DNA of 64,000 nucleotides from CAZMNY01 sp964567745 (GTDB lineage: Bacteria; Planctomycetota; Planctomycetia; Pirellulales; Pirellulaceae), in assembly GCA_964567745.1 (NCBI GenBank), contig CAZMNY010000002.1:1-64000 (forward strand), given 5' to 3'. The translations under genes and the position numbers were made by a program. Position 1 is the stretch's first letter. Every line of letters begins with the position of its first letter. Below, in pieces: positions 27,479-36,051 of this stretch. Below the pieces are notes generated by a model. It made no database searches. It worked only from the letters and a program-made list of their open reading frames with translations, and had not been told where the DNA came from.

Positions 27479-27892
27479 ATGCAAGCTGACGAACCTTTAC
27501 GACAATCGATGCTAGGTTGGATGATCTCGTCACTCGGTCCGGCCTACCTATTGCTGCTGCCGTTGGCGGCTTTACTCAGTTTCGTCTTGGTGCTGCTCAT
27601 CGTCATTCGCGGCAAGGGTCCGATGGCGGCAGCGGCGCTTGTGCTGATCGTTCCCCTACCCTTCCTGATCGGTATTTTCGGCGCAATACAAGGAGCCATG
27701 TCGTCGTACTTGATCATGGCGACGAGCGGATCGACACCCAAGCCGTCTGAAATCGCAGTCGGCATTTCGACAGCGTTGATGGCACCGCTTGTCGGACTCC
27801 TGCTCATGGCGCCGGCCCTCATCATTGCTGCCGCAGGATCCTTCGTCCGCTCCATCACCCACGAGGGCGATTCGCCTCGCAACCTATGTTGA
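27479..27892 (+). CDS. small membrane protein, MotA/TolQ/ExbB-like
   Basis: 137 residues from ATG 27479, with GAGG about 12 bases upstream. Three hydrophobic segments: YLLLLPLAALLSFVLVLLIV, MAAAALVLIVPLPFLIGIFG and LMAPLVGLLLMAPALIIAAA. The stretch SEIAVGISTALMAPLVG resembles the end of MotA/TolQ/ExbB proton-channel subunits, which couple proton flow to outer-membrane transport or movement. It is shorter than true ExbB and lacks the usual long cytoplasmic loop, so it may be a reduced relative. No ExbD-like partner is next to it. Confidence 0.7.
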   Translation: MQADEPLRQSMLGWMISSLGPAYLLLLPLAALLSFVLVLLIVIRGKGPMAAAALVLIVPLPFLIGIFGAIQGAMSSYLIMATSGSTPKPSEIAVGISTALMAPLVGLLLMAPALIIAAAGSFVRSITHEGDSPRNLC

Positions 27893-27922
27893 TGTTTCGC
27901 CGACGGCGATGAGATCAGCACA

Positions 27923-27949
27923 GCCTTGCCTGCGGCGGCGGGTTAAACG
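27923..27949 (-). repeat. dispersed intergenic repeat, reverse copy
   Basis: GCCTTGCCTGCGGC followed by GGCGGGTTAAACG, the near-exact reverse complement of the copy at 22702. It lies between the convergent small membrane protein and sulfatase genes. Confidence 0.65.
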
Positions 27950-27996
27950 AATTGCGGCCATTCGCGACGGCGCGGGCGGTCGAGTAGCGGGCAACG

Positions 27997-29397
27997 CTAC
28001 TTTCCGAGTCCTTGTTTCCAACTTTGGTGAAGTTGGCTGAGCCGTTTTACTTGGTCGGGATGTTGCGACGCAATATTCTTCATTTCCGAAAGATCGTGTT
28101 TCAGGTTCGTCAGGAATAACTTGTCGTCTTTCCCGAGCGGCGCTTTGTCCGACGTGTCTCGAGGGTTGCCAATCAGTTTCCAAACGCCGCTCCGCACCGC
28201 CCAGCTATTGCCGATTGTCCAGTGAATCGTCTCGTGCGGCGAGTCAGCGGAGTTTGACTTCGCAAGTGCGGCGATGCTTTTGCCGTCGATATCCTTCCTC
28301 AAGAGCGGGATGTCGCAGAGCTCGGTAAGCGTTGGCAGCCAATCACAGCTGTGGGCGATCTGCTCGCGCGATTCGCCCTCGGGAAGATGTCCCGGCCAGC
28401 TGATGATCGCCGGTACTCGAATCCCTCCCTCAAACAGACTGAACTTGGCGCCTCGAAACGGCCCGGCGTCGCCTCCGCCGTTGTGTGCTCGAACTTCCGT
28501 CGAGTGTCCATGGTCGGATTGGAAAACGACAATCGTGTCTTTTCGAATCCCCAGCGAGTCGAGCTTGCTCAAGAGCTTGCCGATACGCGCGTCGAACGTA
28601 GAGACGAATGCGTTGTAAAGGTTTCGCGGGTAGGGAACTTTCTCGTACACATCAAGCCACTCCGGATCGCCTTGATACGGGTAGTGCGGCATGTTGATCG
28701 CGTAGTACATAAAGAACGGTTTGTCCTTGTGAGCCTCGATGAACTCGCTCGCCTCTTCGACCATCAAGTCCCCGAAGAACTCGCCAGGTCGGTGAATCTC
28801 TTTCCCGTTGCGCCAAAGGTCGTGGCGGTTTGGTCCATTCCAATAAAAGAAATGAGAGAAGTTGTCGATGCAGCCGCCCATGTGGCCAAACGTGTGTTGA
28901 AATCCCTGCCCGCCCGGCATCGTCTTGGGCTCGTATCCCAAGTGCCATTTTCCGATGTGGGCCGTCGCGTATCCAGCTGCGCGAAACGTTTCGGCGATCG
29001 TCACCTGATCCGCGGGCATACCCGACTTGCCGTGCTGGCTCGGAACGTTGCCAGGCACGCCGGCGCGAACGGGGTATCGCCCCGTCAACAGTCCCGCGCG
29101 GCTGGGCGAGCAAACCGGCGCCGCGGCATAAAACTGCGAGAAGCGAACGCCTCGTTCCGACAACGAATCGATGAACGGAGTTTGCAGGTCCTTGGCGCCA
29201 TAGCAGCCGGCGTCGACACTCCCCTGATCGTCAGTAAAGATGACGAGCACATTGGGTTTGCGAGCTTCGGCAACGCCAGGCCCGACATAGAACGCAACAA
29301 TGCAACCCGCGACAAACAGCAAGCCAAGGCGGGACCACTGGGGTTTGAATGCAGAGAGGATAGAGCGGGAAATGACAGTCAACTGCGGGCGTCTCAT
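27997..29397 (-). CDS. secreted sulfatase (formylglycine type)
   Basis: 466 residues. An N-terminal signal (LGLLFVAGCIVAFYVG) precedes PNVLVIFTDDQGS with the metal Asp pair. APVCSPSRAGLLTGRYP gives the C-x-P-x-R motif (Cys about 96). IGKWHLG, YYAINMPHYPYQGD and VFQSDHGHSTEVR are further family motifs. Likely periplasmic; substrate unknown. It is intact and stands between two decayed genes, single in its transcription unit. Confidence 0.92.
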   Translation of the reverse strand: MRRPQLTVISRSILSAFKPQWSRLGLLFVAGCIVAFYVGPGVAEARKPNVLVIFTDDQGSVDAGCYGAKDLQTPFIDSLSERGVRFSQFYAAAPVCSPSRAGLLTGRYPVRAGVPGNVPSQHGKSGMPADQVTIAETFRAAGYATAHIGKWHLGYEPKTMPGGQGFQHTFGHMGGCIDNFSHFFYWNGPNRHDLWRNGKEIHRPGEFFGDLMVEEASEFIEAHKDKPFFMYYAINMPHYPYQGDPEWLDVYEKVPYPRNLYNAFVSTFDARIGKLLSKLDSLGIRKDTIVVFQSDHGHSTEVRAHNGGGDAGPFRGAKFSLFEGGIRVPAIISWPGHLPEGESREQIAHSCDWLPTLTELCDIPLLRKDIDGKSIAALAKSNSADSPHETIHWTIGNSWAVRSGVWKLIGNPRDTSDKAPLGKDDKLFLTNLKHDLSEMKNIASQHPDQVKRLSQLHQSWKQGLGK

Positions 29398-29637
29398 GGT
29401 GGCTGTTTCTCAAAGGTGAGAGTCAAGGCTGGGTCGAGCCTACGCAGCGCGTCTCGCTCGATCGCAGCATTATAACTTCAATCTGCTCCGCCACGTCGCT
29501 TGCGGTTAACAAGAAATAGTGACTTTGTTTTCCCAACCGAGACTCGAATTCGCTAACATCTCGGTGTCGGAACAACAAAGGGGCGTTGGTTCGCATCTTT
29601 GGCCGCGCATCAGGGACGTGCGACAAGGAGGAATCGT

Positions 29638-31450
29638 GTGACGTTGACCAACTGGCTGAAGTTGCGCGGCGACAGCGTGGGTGGAACGAAGGTGGGAAGG
29701 ACGCGAAACCGGCGAGCTCACGTCGCTCGCATTCTCGCACCAGCTCTGGTGATTGCCGTCTGCCTATCCAGCCTGGCGTTCGGTTCCGGGCGCGAATATC
29801 TAGCCAAGCAAGCGGCGAAAATCGTCGGCAATGCACTTCGATTTGAGCTGGAAGGAAAGAACGACGAGCGGGGCAAGATGCGCAAGCAGGCCGCAGAGCA
29901 GTTCGCAGAATTCCTGCCGGCCAAATGGCATCAAGGCTATGTGCGACTCGGCAAACGCTGAATCCACATCGACCAACTCGGCGAGAAACAACGCAAGAAC
30001 AAAGACGCTCAACGAATATGCTCGACTGCGCGGAAGCGCGCCGGAGACGGTCAACGGACAATGGGCCTTGGCGAAATGTCCGCAACAACGGTCTTGTCGA
30101 GCAGGAGCGAGTCCACTTGTCGTGGGCACTCGACCTCTCGCCAGAAAACCCCGCCATCTTGAGACGGCTGGGTTTTCGCCGTCTGAACGGAGATTGGGTT
30201 ACCCAGGCCGAATGGGACGCCGCTGCTCGTCGTGCTCAGACCGTGCGAGCCGATCTGGCGACGTGGGCACCTCGCATGACTGAGATTCGTAAGGGTCTCG
30301 AGAGCCGAAGCTCACGAAAACGCAAAGCGAGTGAAAGCAAATTGGAGGTAATTCGAGACGCGTCGGCCATTCCAGCGCTAGAACGTCTGGCTCATCAAAG
30401 CGAGAATGCTGACGAACTCGCTTTAAAGGCGCTTGCTGAAATCAGCGACCATCGCGCCGTGTTAGCGCTAGCTCGATTGGCGGTGACTTCCGAATCGTTC
30501 ACGACGCAACGAGTTGCCGCGGAACGTTTACAGGACCGCAATCGCGATCACTTCGTTCCCGTCATGCTGGCGTCAATGCATTCGCCCAGCAACACGAGGA
30601 CACTCAGCTAGGTCCAAGGAGGCCGGATTCACCTGTTGCGAAGCTATGAGCAGGGGGGCAATTCGACCGAAACGTTTATGCCGTCCGCGAGCCGTTCATT
30701 GACTTGGACGCTGAGGCTCAGCGAACCAAAATCAACGCCAAGACGATTGCACAAAACGCGCGAATCGCAGAGGCGCTCAACATTGCCACCGAGCAACAGC
30801 TCTCCGCGGATCCCAAAGTGTGGTGGGAATGGTGGAACAAGACCAATGAAATCTATTTTGACGGAGGCAAACCGATTCGCATCGCTGGGGCGATCGAGCA
30901 GGTTCATCAGTCCGAGCAGCAAAAGCGCGAGCAGCTTGCTCGTCAGGAACGGATTCGCCAGGAGCTAGAGCAGGTTCGAATCCAGTCGCTGAGCCGGTGT
31001 GATTGTTTGGCACCGGGTACGTTCGCCTGGACAAGCCGCGGCAAGGTGGCTGTCGAGTCGGTTCAACCCGGAGACATGGTGCTTGCGCAGAACATCGAAA
31101 CCGGCGACGTCGCGCTCAAGCCCGTCCTGCGGAGAACTCTGCGACCGGAGACCGTGCTCGTGAAAATCACGGTAAAAGACGACGTCATCGAAGCCAGCGG
31201 TGGTCATCCGTTTTGGGTCACTGGCGAGGGCTGGGTGAAAGCCCGTGATCTCAAGGAAGGGATGACGCTGCACGGCGGCGACTCGGCTCGTCGAGTCATG
31301 TTGATCGACGAAGGGCAGAAGTCAGTAAGTCATAATCTGATCGTGGCCGACTTCCACAGCTACTTCGTCGGCACGCAGAGGATTCTCAGCCACGTCAATA
31401 CGGTGAGGCGCCCGACGAACGCAATTGTACCGGGATTGGTTAGCCACTAG
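29638..31450 (+). pseudogene. broken HEAT-like + HINT-domain protein gene
   Basis: The start is a GTG with AAGGAGG six bases upstream. Frame 1 gives a signal anchor (LAPALVIAVCLSSLAFGSG) and FLPAKWHQGYVRLGKR, then TGA at 29959 where related proteins would have Trp. The reading then needs a shift near 30000 (LNEYARLRGSAPETVNGQWA) and another near 30080 (RNNGLVEQERVHLSWALDL), runs through Ala/Leu-rich HEAT-like helices (ELALKALAEISDHRAVLALA), meets TAG at 30609, and shifts again in a run of six G at 30653-30658. The last frame, to 31450, is an intact HINT domain: CDCLAPGTFAW, GGHPFWVTGEGWVKARDL, NLIVADFHSYFVGTQRILSH and the end RRPTNAIVPGL. HINT domains autoprocess polymorphic toxins. Confidence 0.8.
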
Positions 31451-31557
31451 ATCGCCGTCATCGACCACTCGCGCCGGCCTTGTTCGAACCACGAGCAATC
31501 GACGGCGCGAGTTCTTCTTCATTTCAACTGGCCGAACACGGCAACGAGGGTCAGCCG

Positions 31558-32115
31558 CTACGGATCGCTCACACGCTCCCAAACCACTTGCGGGCTCGGA
31601 CCTCGCGGCGCATAGAGCACGCCTCTGGCAAACTTGAACACGCGCCAAAGTTGCAGCCCGCCTTTATCGGGTTTCGTCTCGACTTTCCCGTCGACGATGG
31701 CGAAAGTTCCCTTGACCAGATTCCAACCCGTCTCGGATTTCGTCGATCCGTATTCAACAACGCCGTTCTCGTGAAATCTCAACGGCGCATTCGCTCCATC
31801 TTGGGACTCCCAGCGTCCGACAAGCAACTCGTTGGTGAGCTGAAGATCTTTGTTGGCCGCGGTGACCGGCGGCAGGCTGTTGATCACTGGCGCGGTCGCT
31901 CGGGCGCGAGCTATCGCCTGAGTTTTTCGGTTGTTTGCCGCCTTAGTGGTTTGGTGTCGATAATTGTGTGCTATAAGCGGACCGAAGCGGCGCCCACAGA
32001 CCTCGCACTTAGGGTGGGTCACGATGAATCCCATTCCACATGTCGCCAACAACAAGAAAGCCGCCGCAAGAAGAATCGATCGCGGCCATCTCCGACGATT
32101 TGGCGTCTTGTTCAT
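31558..32115 (-). CDS. membrane-anchored small protein, lipocalin-like C-terminus
   Basis: 185 residues from MNKTPNRRRWPRS. A signal anchor (ILLAAAFLLLATCGMGFIV) is followed by CEVCGRRF, a possible metal or disulfide pair. The C-terminal 90 residues (LLVGRWESQDGANAPLRFHE, GTFAIVDGKVETKP) have the beta-rich pattern of small lipocalin-like or stress-type domains. The function is not recognised. The frame continues upstream to 32505 without protein-like content, so the later ATG was taken. Convergent with the HINT pseudogene. Confidence 0.7.
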   Translation of the reverse strand: MNKTPNRRRWPRSILLAAAFLLLATCGMGFIVTHPKCEVCGRRFGPLIAHNYRHQTTKAANNRKTQAIARARATAPVINSLPPVTAANKDLQLTNELLVGRWESQDGANAPLRFHENGVVEYGSTKSETGWNLVKGTFAIVDGKVETKPDKGGLQLWRVFKFARGVLYAPRGPSPQVVWERVSDP

Positions 32116-32377
32116 TTTTCGGTGCCCAGCCTTTCCTGCGATACGAAATGGAATCAAACATCGGCATTCACGCCGACAAATCAAGCAAAGATTGCCGCCC
32201 GCTGCTGAATATAACGATCGAGATCGGTTTAGCTTAGTGAAAACCACCTGCGGCTGACAGCCTTGTCGACGTTCACTGCTATGATAAGACCCCCAGCAGA
32301 ATCCCCCGCCCAACTGTCCTGACGGACTCCTCCTACGCCGGATCATTGCCGACTTGCTTCTATTGAGATTTGTATCC

Positions 32378-33607
32378 ATGAGCCGATGCCTGACAAGCTT
32401 GATCGCGGCTTTCTCTTGCTTCAGCTTTGCGGCTCTGCCAATGGCGTATGGCCAGTAAGCGCGAACGGACCAACCAGCGGGCGTCGAGTTCTTTGAGAAA
32501 CACATACGGCCTCTTCTCGTCGAGCATTGTTACGAGTGCCATTCGGAGAAGGCGAAGGAACGACAATCGGTCCGTCGCCACAAAAATCCGCGAAACCGAA
32601 CTTGCTCAACTGCTCCTGTTCCATCCAGGGGCACCAGTTCACACGATGGTCGTCGCCGAACGGCCGAAACCGGCCAATCCTTTCGTGTTTCTAAGAGGCA
32701 ATCCAGCAAGTCGCGGCGACGATGTTTCGCGACGGTTTCTCAGCGTACTAGACACTTCCAAGACGCCCTTCTCTGGCGACAACAGCGGACGCCTTGAGCT
32801 CGCCGAGCGAATTGTCGATCCGCAAAACCCACTGACGCGCGCGTCTTCGTCAATCGAATCTGGGGCGCGCTCATCGGATCGCACCTCGTCTCAACGCCTT
32901 CGAATTTCGGGCTGCAAGGCTCATCGCCAAGCCACCCGCAGTTACTCGACTGGTTGGCGGCGGACTTTGTCGAGCACAATTGGTCGGTGAAACACTTGGT
33001 GAAACAGATTGTGCTGTCGCAAACGTATCGACAAGACAGCCAACACCGCGCTAAATCTGCGAAAACCGATCCGCTCAACCAATTGCTGTGGCGAGCGAAT
33101 CGCAAACACCTTTCGATCGAGTCCATTCGCGATGCGATGCTGGCGGTTTCCGGAAACCTCGATCGAACCCGACGCGGGCGACCCGGCCAGCTCTGGGGGA
33201 AGCAGTATACGAAACGCCGCACGCTCTACGGATATATCAACCGCTTCAACCTCGACCCAACGCTTCGCGTGTTTGACTTCCCAGCCCCGATGCAAACTCA
33301 GCCGGAACGTCCCGAGAGCATTGTGGCGCCGCAAACGCTGTTCACTATGAACTCACCCTTCGTAATCGAACAGGCCGAAACAATCATCGGCTCGGACAAG
33401 TTGCAGGACTGCGATAACGACGGCCAGCGAATCGACTTCATCTTCGCCACCGTCTTCAAGCGAACTCCCGTCGATGTGGAAGCAGAGCGAGTTCAGCTTT
33501 TCCTAAAACAACAGAACAAGTTCGCCGGCAGCAAACGAGCGGCGTCGCCGTGGGCCATTTTGGTGCAGGCGCTTTTGATGAGCAACGAATTTCAGTATCT
33601 CGATTAG
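32378..33607 (+). pseudogene. broken cytochrome-DUF1549-DUF1553 gene
   Basis: ATG 32378 starts a clear signal peptide (LIAAFSCFSFAALPMAYG), stopped by TAA at 32456. The same frame then continues GVEFFEKHIRPLLVEHCYEC plus H, the planctomycete cytochrome domain with heme motif CxxCH. The expected DUF1549 of several hundred codons is missing: a fragment of about 140 bases leads directly into DUF1553 sequence in another frame (NPFVFLRGNPASRG, GRLELAERIVDPQNPLT near 32675-32840). After one more shift the frame from 32954 carries the DUF1553 end (EHNWSVKHLVKQIVLSQTYR, GQLWGKQYTKRRTLYGYINR, AILVQALLMSNEFQY). Intact relatives are about twice as long; see 60782. An intact DUF1501 gene follows. Confidence 0.82.
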
Positions 33608-33681
33608 CCTCTGGCCAGTCGCAGTTTTGACTCGCTGTTGGATGACTCAAATTACCCAACGCACTTTATCGCGGCTTCGCT

Positions 33682-35121
33682 ATGACTCAAGAACGATCGA
33701 CAGCCGAAATTAACAGACGTGAACTGCTAGGCTCGGGCAGCGGTATTGGCGCTCTGGCTTTGGCGGGATTGCTCGGAAACGAAACGGTCGCTGCGCCGCC
33801 ACGATCGTCGCGCATTCATTCGCCGCTGGCCAGACGCGACGCCCACTTCCAGCCGAAGGTAAAACGCATCATTCAGCTCTTCATGAATGGCGGCCCGTCT
33901 CAGTTCGATACGTTTTACCCGAAACCAGAAATCAATCGCCTTGACGGCCAAGAGCTTCCCGCCTCGTTCAAACAACAGCTGCAGCCGACCCAACGAAAGC
34001 GAGCTGGCTTGCTGTTCGGCTCACCGTTCAAATTCAAACGCCATGGCGACTCGGGCCTGCCAGTCAGCGAACTGTTCCCACACGTCGCAAAGCATGTCGA
34101 CGAACTATGTTTCCTGCACTCGATGCAAGGCGAAATCGCCAATCACTCTCCCGGCCTCCTCTTGACGAATTGCGGCCACTCGACACTGTCTCGTCCCAGC
34201 GTAGGTTCGTGGCTACTCTACGGACTCGGCAATGAAAGCGACGAGTTACCCGGCTATGTCGTACTCTGCCCAAAGGGCCTGCCAACGGCACAATCGAGGA
34301 ATTGGACCAGCGCATTCTTGCCGGGTGTTTTTCAAGGAACTCACATTGATATTCAAACTCCCGGTGAGTTGATTCCTAACTTGACCCGCAAAGATATCCG
34401 ACCTGGACAGCAACGAGGCCAGGTCGCGCTGACTCAGTTTCTAAACCGTCGACACGCGGCGCAGCGTCCGGGAGATAAACGACTCAACAGCCGCATTCAT
34501 TCGATGGAGTTGGCGTTTAGGATGCAATCCGCGGGGACTGACGCCTTTGACTTGGACCAGGAACCGAAGCACATTCGGACCATGTACGGCTCGACCGTAC
34601 AGGGTAGAAACGTGCTGATTGCCAGGCGGTTGGCCGAACGCGGAGTGCGATACGTTCAGTGCTATCACGGTGCCGGGCAGCCGTGGGACAACCACTCGGG
34701 AATCGTACCTCGCATCAAGAAGCTCGCTCAAGAAAGCGACCAGCCTATCGCCGCATTGCTGACGGACCTCAAGCAACGAGGCATGTTGGACGACACCCTG
34801 GTTATTTGGGGCGGAGAAATGGGCCGGACGCCGACCGTACAAACCGGCCCTAAGAACATCAACCAAGTAGGCCGCGATCATCATATCGACGGTTACACGA
34901 TTTGGCTTGCCGGTGCCGGCGTTAGAACTGGAACGACCTTTGGCACCACCGATGAACTCGGCATGGCGGTCTCCGAAAACAAAGTGACCGTGCACGATTT
35001 GCACGCCACGATTCTGCACCTTCTCGGACTCGACCACGAACAACTGACGTATCGTTACGCCGGTCGAAACTTTCGCCTGACCGACATTTACGGCAACATC
35101 ATCCAAGAGATTCTTGCCTAA
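33682..35121 (+). CDS. DUF1501 protein with twin-arginine signal
   Basis: 479 residues. INRRELLGSGSGIGALALAG is a Tat-type signal, so it is exported folded. FMNGGPSQFDTFYPKPEINR opens the DUF1501 domain; WDNHSGIVPRIKKLAQESD and VIWGGEMGRTPT, then GRDHHIDGYTIWLAGAGV, give the sulfatase/phosphatase-like fold pattern. DUF1501 genes in planctomycetes are normally paired with a cytochrome-DUF1549-DUF1553 gene. Here that partner, 75 bases upstream, is destroyed while this gene is full length. Biochemical role unknown. Confidence 0.9.
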   Translation: MTQERSTAEINRRELLGSGSGIGALALAGLLGNETVAAPPRSSRIHSPLARRDAHFQPKVKRIIQLFMNGGPSQFDTFYPKPEINRLDGQELPASFKQQLQPTQRKRAGLLFGSPFKFKRHGDSGLPVSELFPHVAKHVDELCFLHSMQGEIANHSPGLLLTNCGHSTLSRPSVGSWLLYGLGNESDELPGYVVLCPKGLPTAQSRNWTSAFLPGVFQGTHIDIQTPGELIPNLTRKDIRPGQQRGQVALTQFLNRRHAAQRPGDKRLNSRIHSMELAFRMQSAGTDAFDLDQEPKHIRTMYGSTVQGRNVLIARRLAERGVRYVQCYHGAGQPWDNHSGIVPRIKKLAQESDQPIAALLTDLKQRGMLDDTLVIWGGEMGRTPTVQTGPKNINQVGRDHHIDGYTIWLAGAGVRTGTTFGTTDELGMAVSENKVTVHDLHATILHLLGLDHEQLTYRYAGRNFRLTDIYGNIIQEILA

Positions 35122-35472
35122 GCGTGAGCGAAGCTCTGTGAGTCTGATTCACGTGGCGCGGCCAGCGCTCATGAACCCGACTACGGGCTCGGGCGGCGAG
35201 TTCGTTCAGTTTTCAAATGCCGGCGCTTTAGGATCGTGAGTCTCGACGGGCACCTGCGCCTTGTCCCGATGCGGCCCAACATTGCTCAGCGTTTTTGCAC
35301 CGTTATCTTCGTTTCAGCGTAACAACGCGTGTTTTTCGACCGCAATTGTTAAAGCCAAAACAAGGAACGATCCGCCTCACGTACACAACTACCACGACGC
35401 AACAGGATGTCGCTGCGTGCAAAGATCACATCACCATCGCGCAAGCTCGTTAGGGATTGAATTTGAGTTGAC
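35122..35472. other. intergenic, no gene seen
   Basis: About 350 bases between convergent DUF1501 and ACT genes. No protein-like frame, terminator hairpin with T-run or dispersed repeat was recognised. Confidence 0.5.
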
Positions 35473-35853
35473 TTACGTTTGCACCGAATGGCCGGCGGCC
35501 CGCAACGACTCGACGGCGTTCGACAGTTCCTCTTCCTTGACCAGTACATAATCGGTGTCGAAAGTCGAGACCACAAACAGGGCGACGTCGGAATCGGCCA
35601 GTGCGTTCGCGACCGACGCGACCACGCCAACGAGCGTAAAATCGAGTGGTCCCTCTATTCGCAAGCACCGCCAACCTCGTTCGGCTTTTGCTTCGGGCGG
35701 TACGTTCTCTTGCTCGCAGACGATCGACAATTCGGTGGTGGTGCGAGTGATCGAAAGCAGATCGCCCGTCGCCCAGTTGGGAATGGACGCGTTCGGGTCA
35801 AGTTGACAAACCGCCAGCTGACCGGCGAGTAGGCTGAGGTTGAAAGTGTGCAT
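35473..35853 (-). CDS. ACT-domain protein
   Basis: 126 residues. The fold pattern is of two ACT-like units: an N-terminal part with LLSITRTTTELSIVCEQENV and a C-terminal one with GPLDFTLVGVVASVANALAD and VALFVVSTFDTDYVLVKEEE. This matches small stand-alone ACT proteins of the CASTOR-like type, which usually bind amino acids. A purine-rich ribosome binding site (GGAAAGGGG) precedes the ATG. It is monocistronic, divergent from the broken histidine kinase. Confidence 0.82.
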   Translation of the reverse strand: MHTFNLSLLAGQLAVCQLDPNASIPNWATGDLLSITRTTTELSIVCEQENVPPEAKAERGWRCLRIEGPLDFTLVGVVASVANALADSDVALFVVSTFDTDYVLVKEEELSNAVESLRAAGHSVQT

Positions 35854-36051
35854 TGCACTTGCCCCTTTCCTCGTTGCCCTTGTTCAAACACTGAAAATAC
35901 AACCGCCGCTGGTCCTACTCTAATACTCAACCTGGCAATTTCAAAGCAAGGCGAGCCAACCGATCCTCGCGAACGATGGCGCTGAGCGCGAGCAAAGACG
36001 GACACTCACGAGCCGACTCTTCGAATGTGAGCAAAGGACGGGAAAATTCCT

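Noticed and set aside
28351..29475. Plus-strand open frame of 374 codons
   Set aside because: It is antisense to the sulfatase at 27997-29397, whose motifs are unambiguous.
29638..31450. Intein in an essential protein
   Set aside because: The HINT domain is at the very C-terminus with no flanking extein, and the closing motif is the natural protein end, so it is a HINT-type tail and not an intein.
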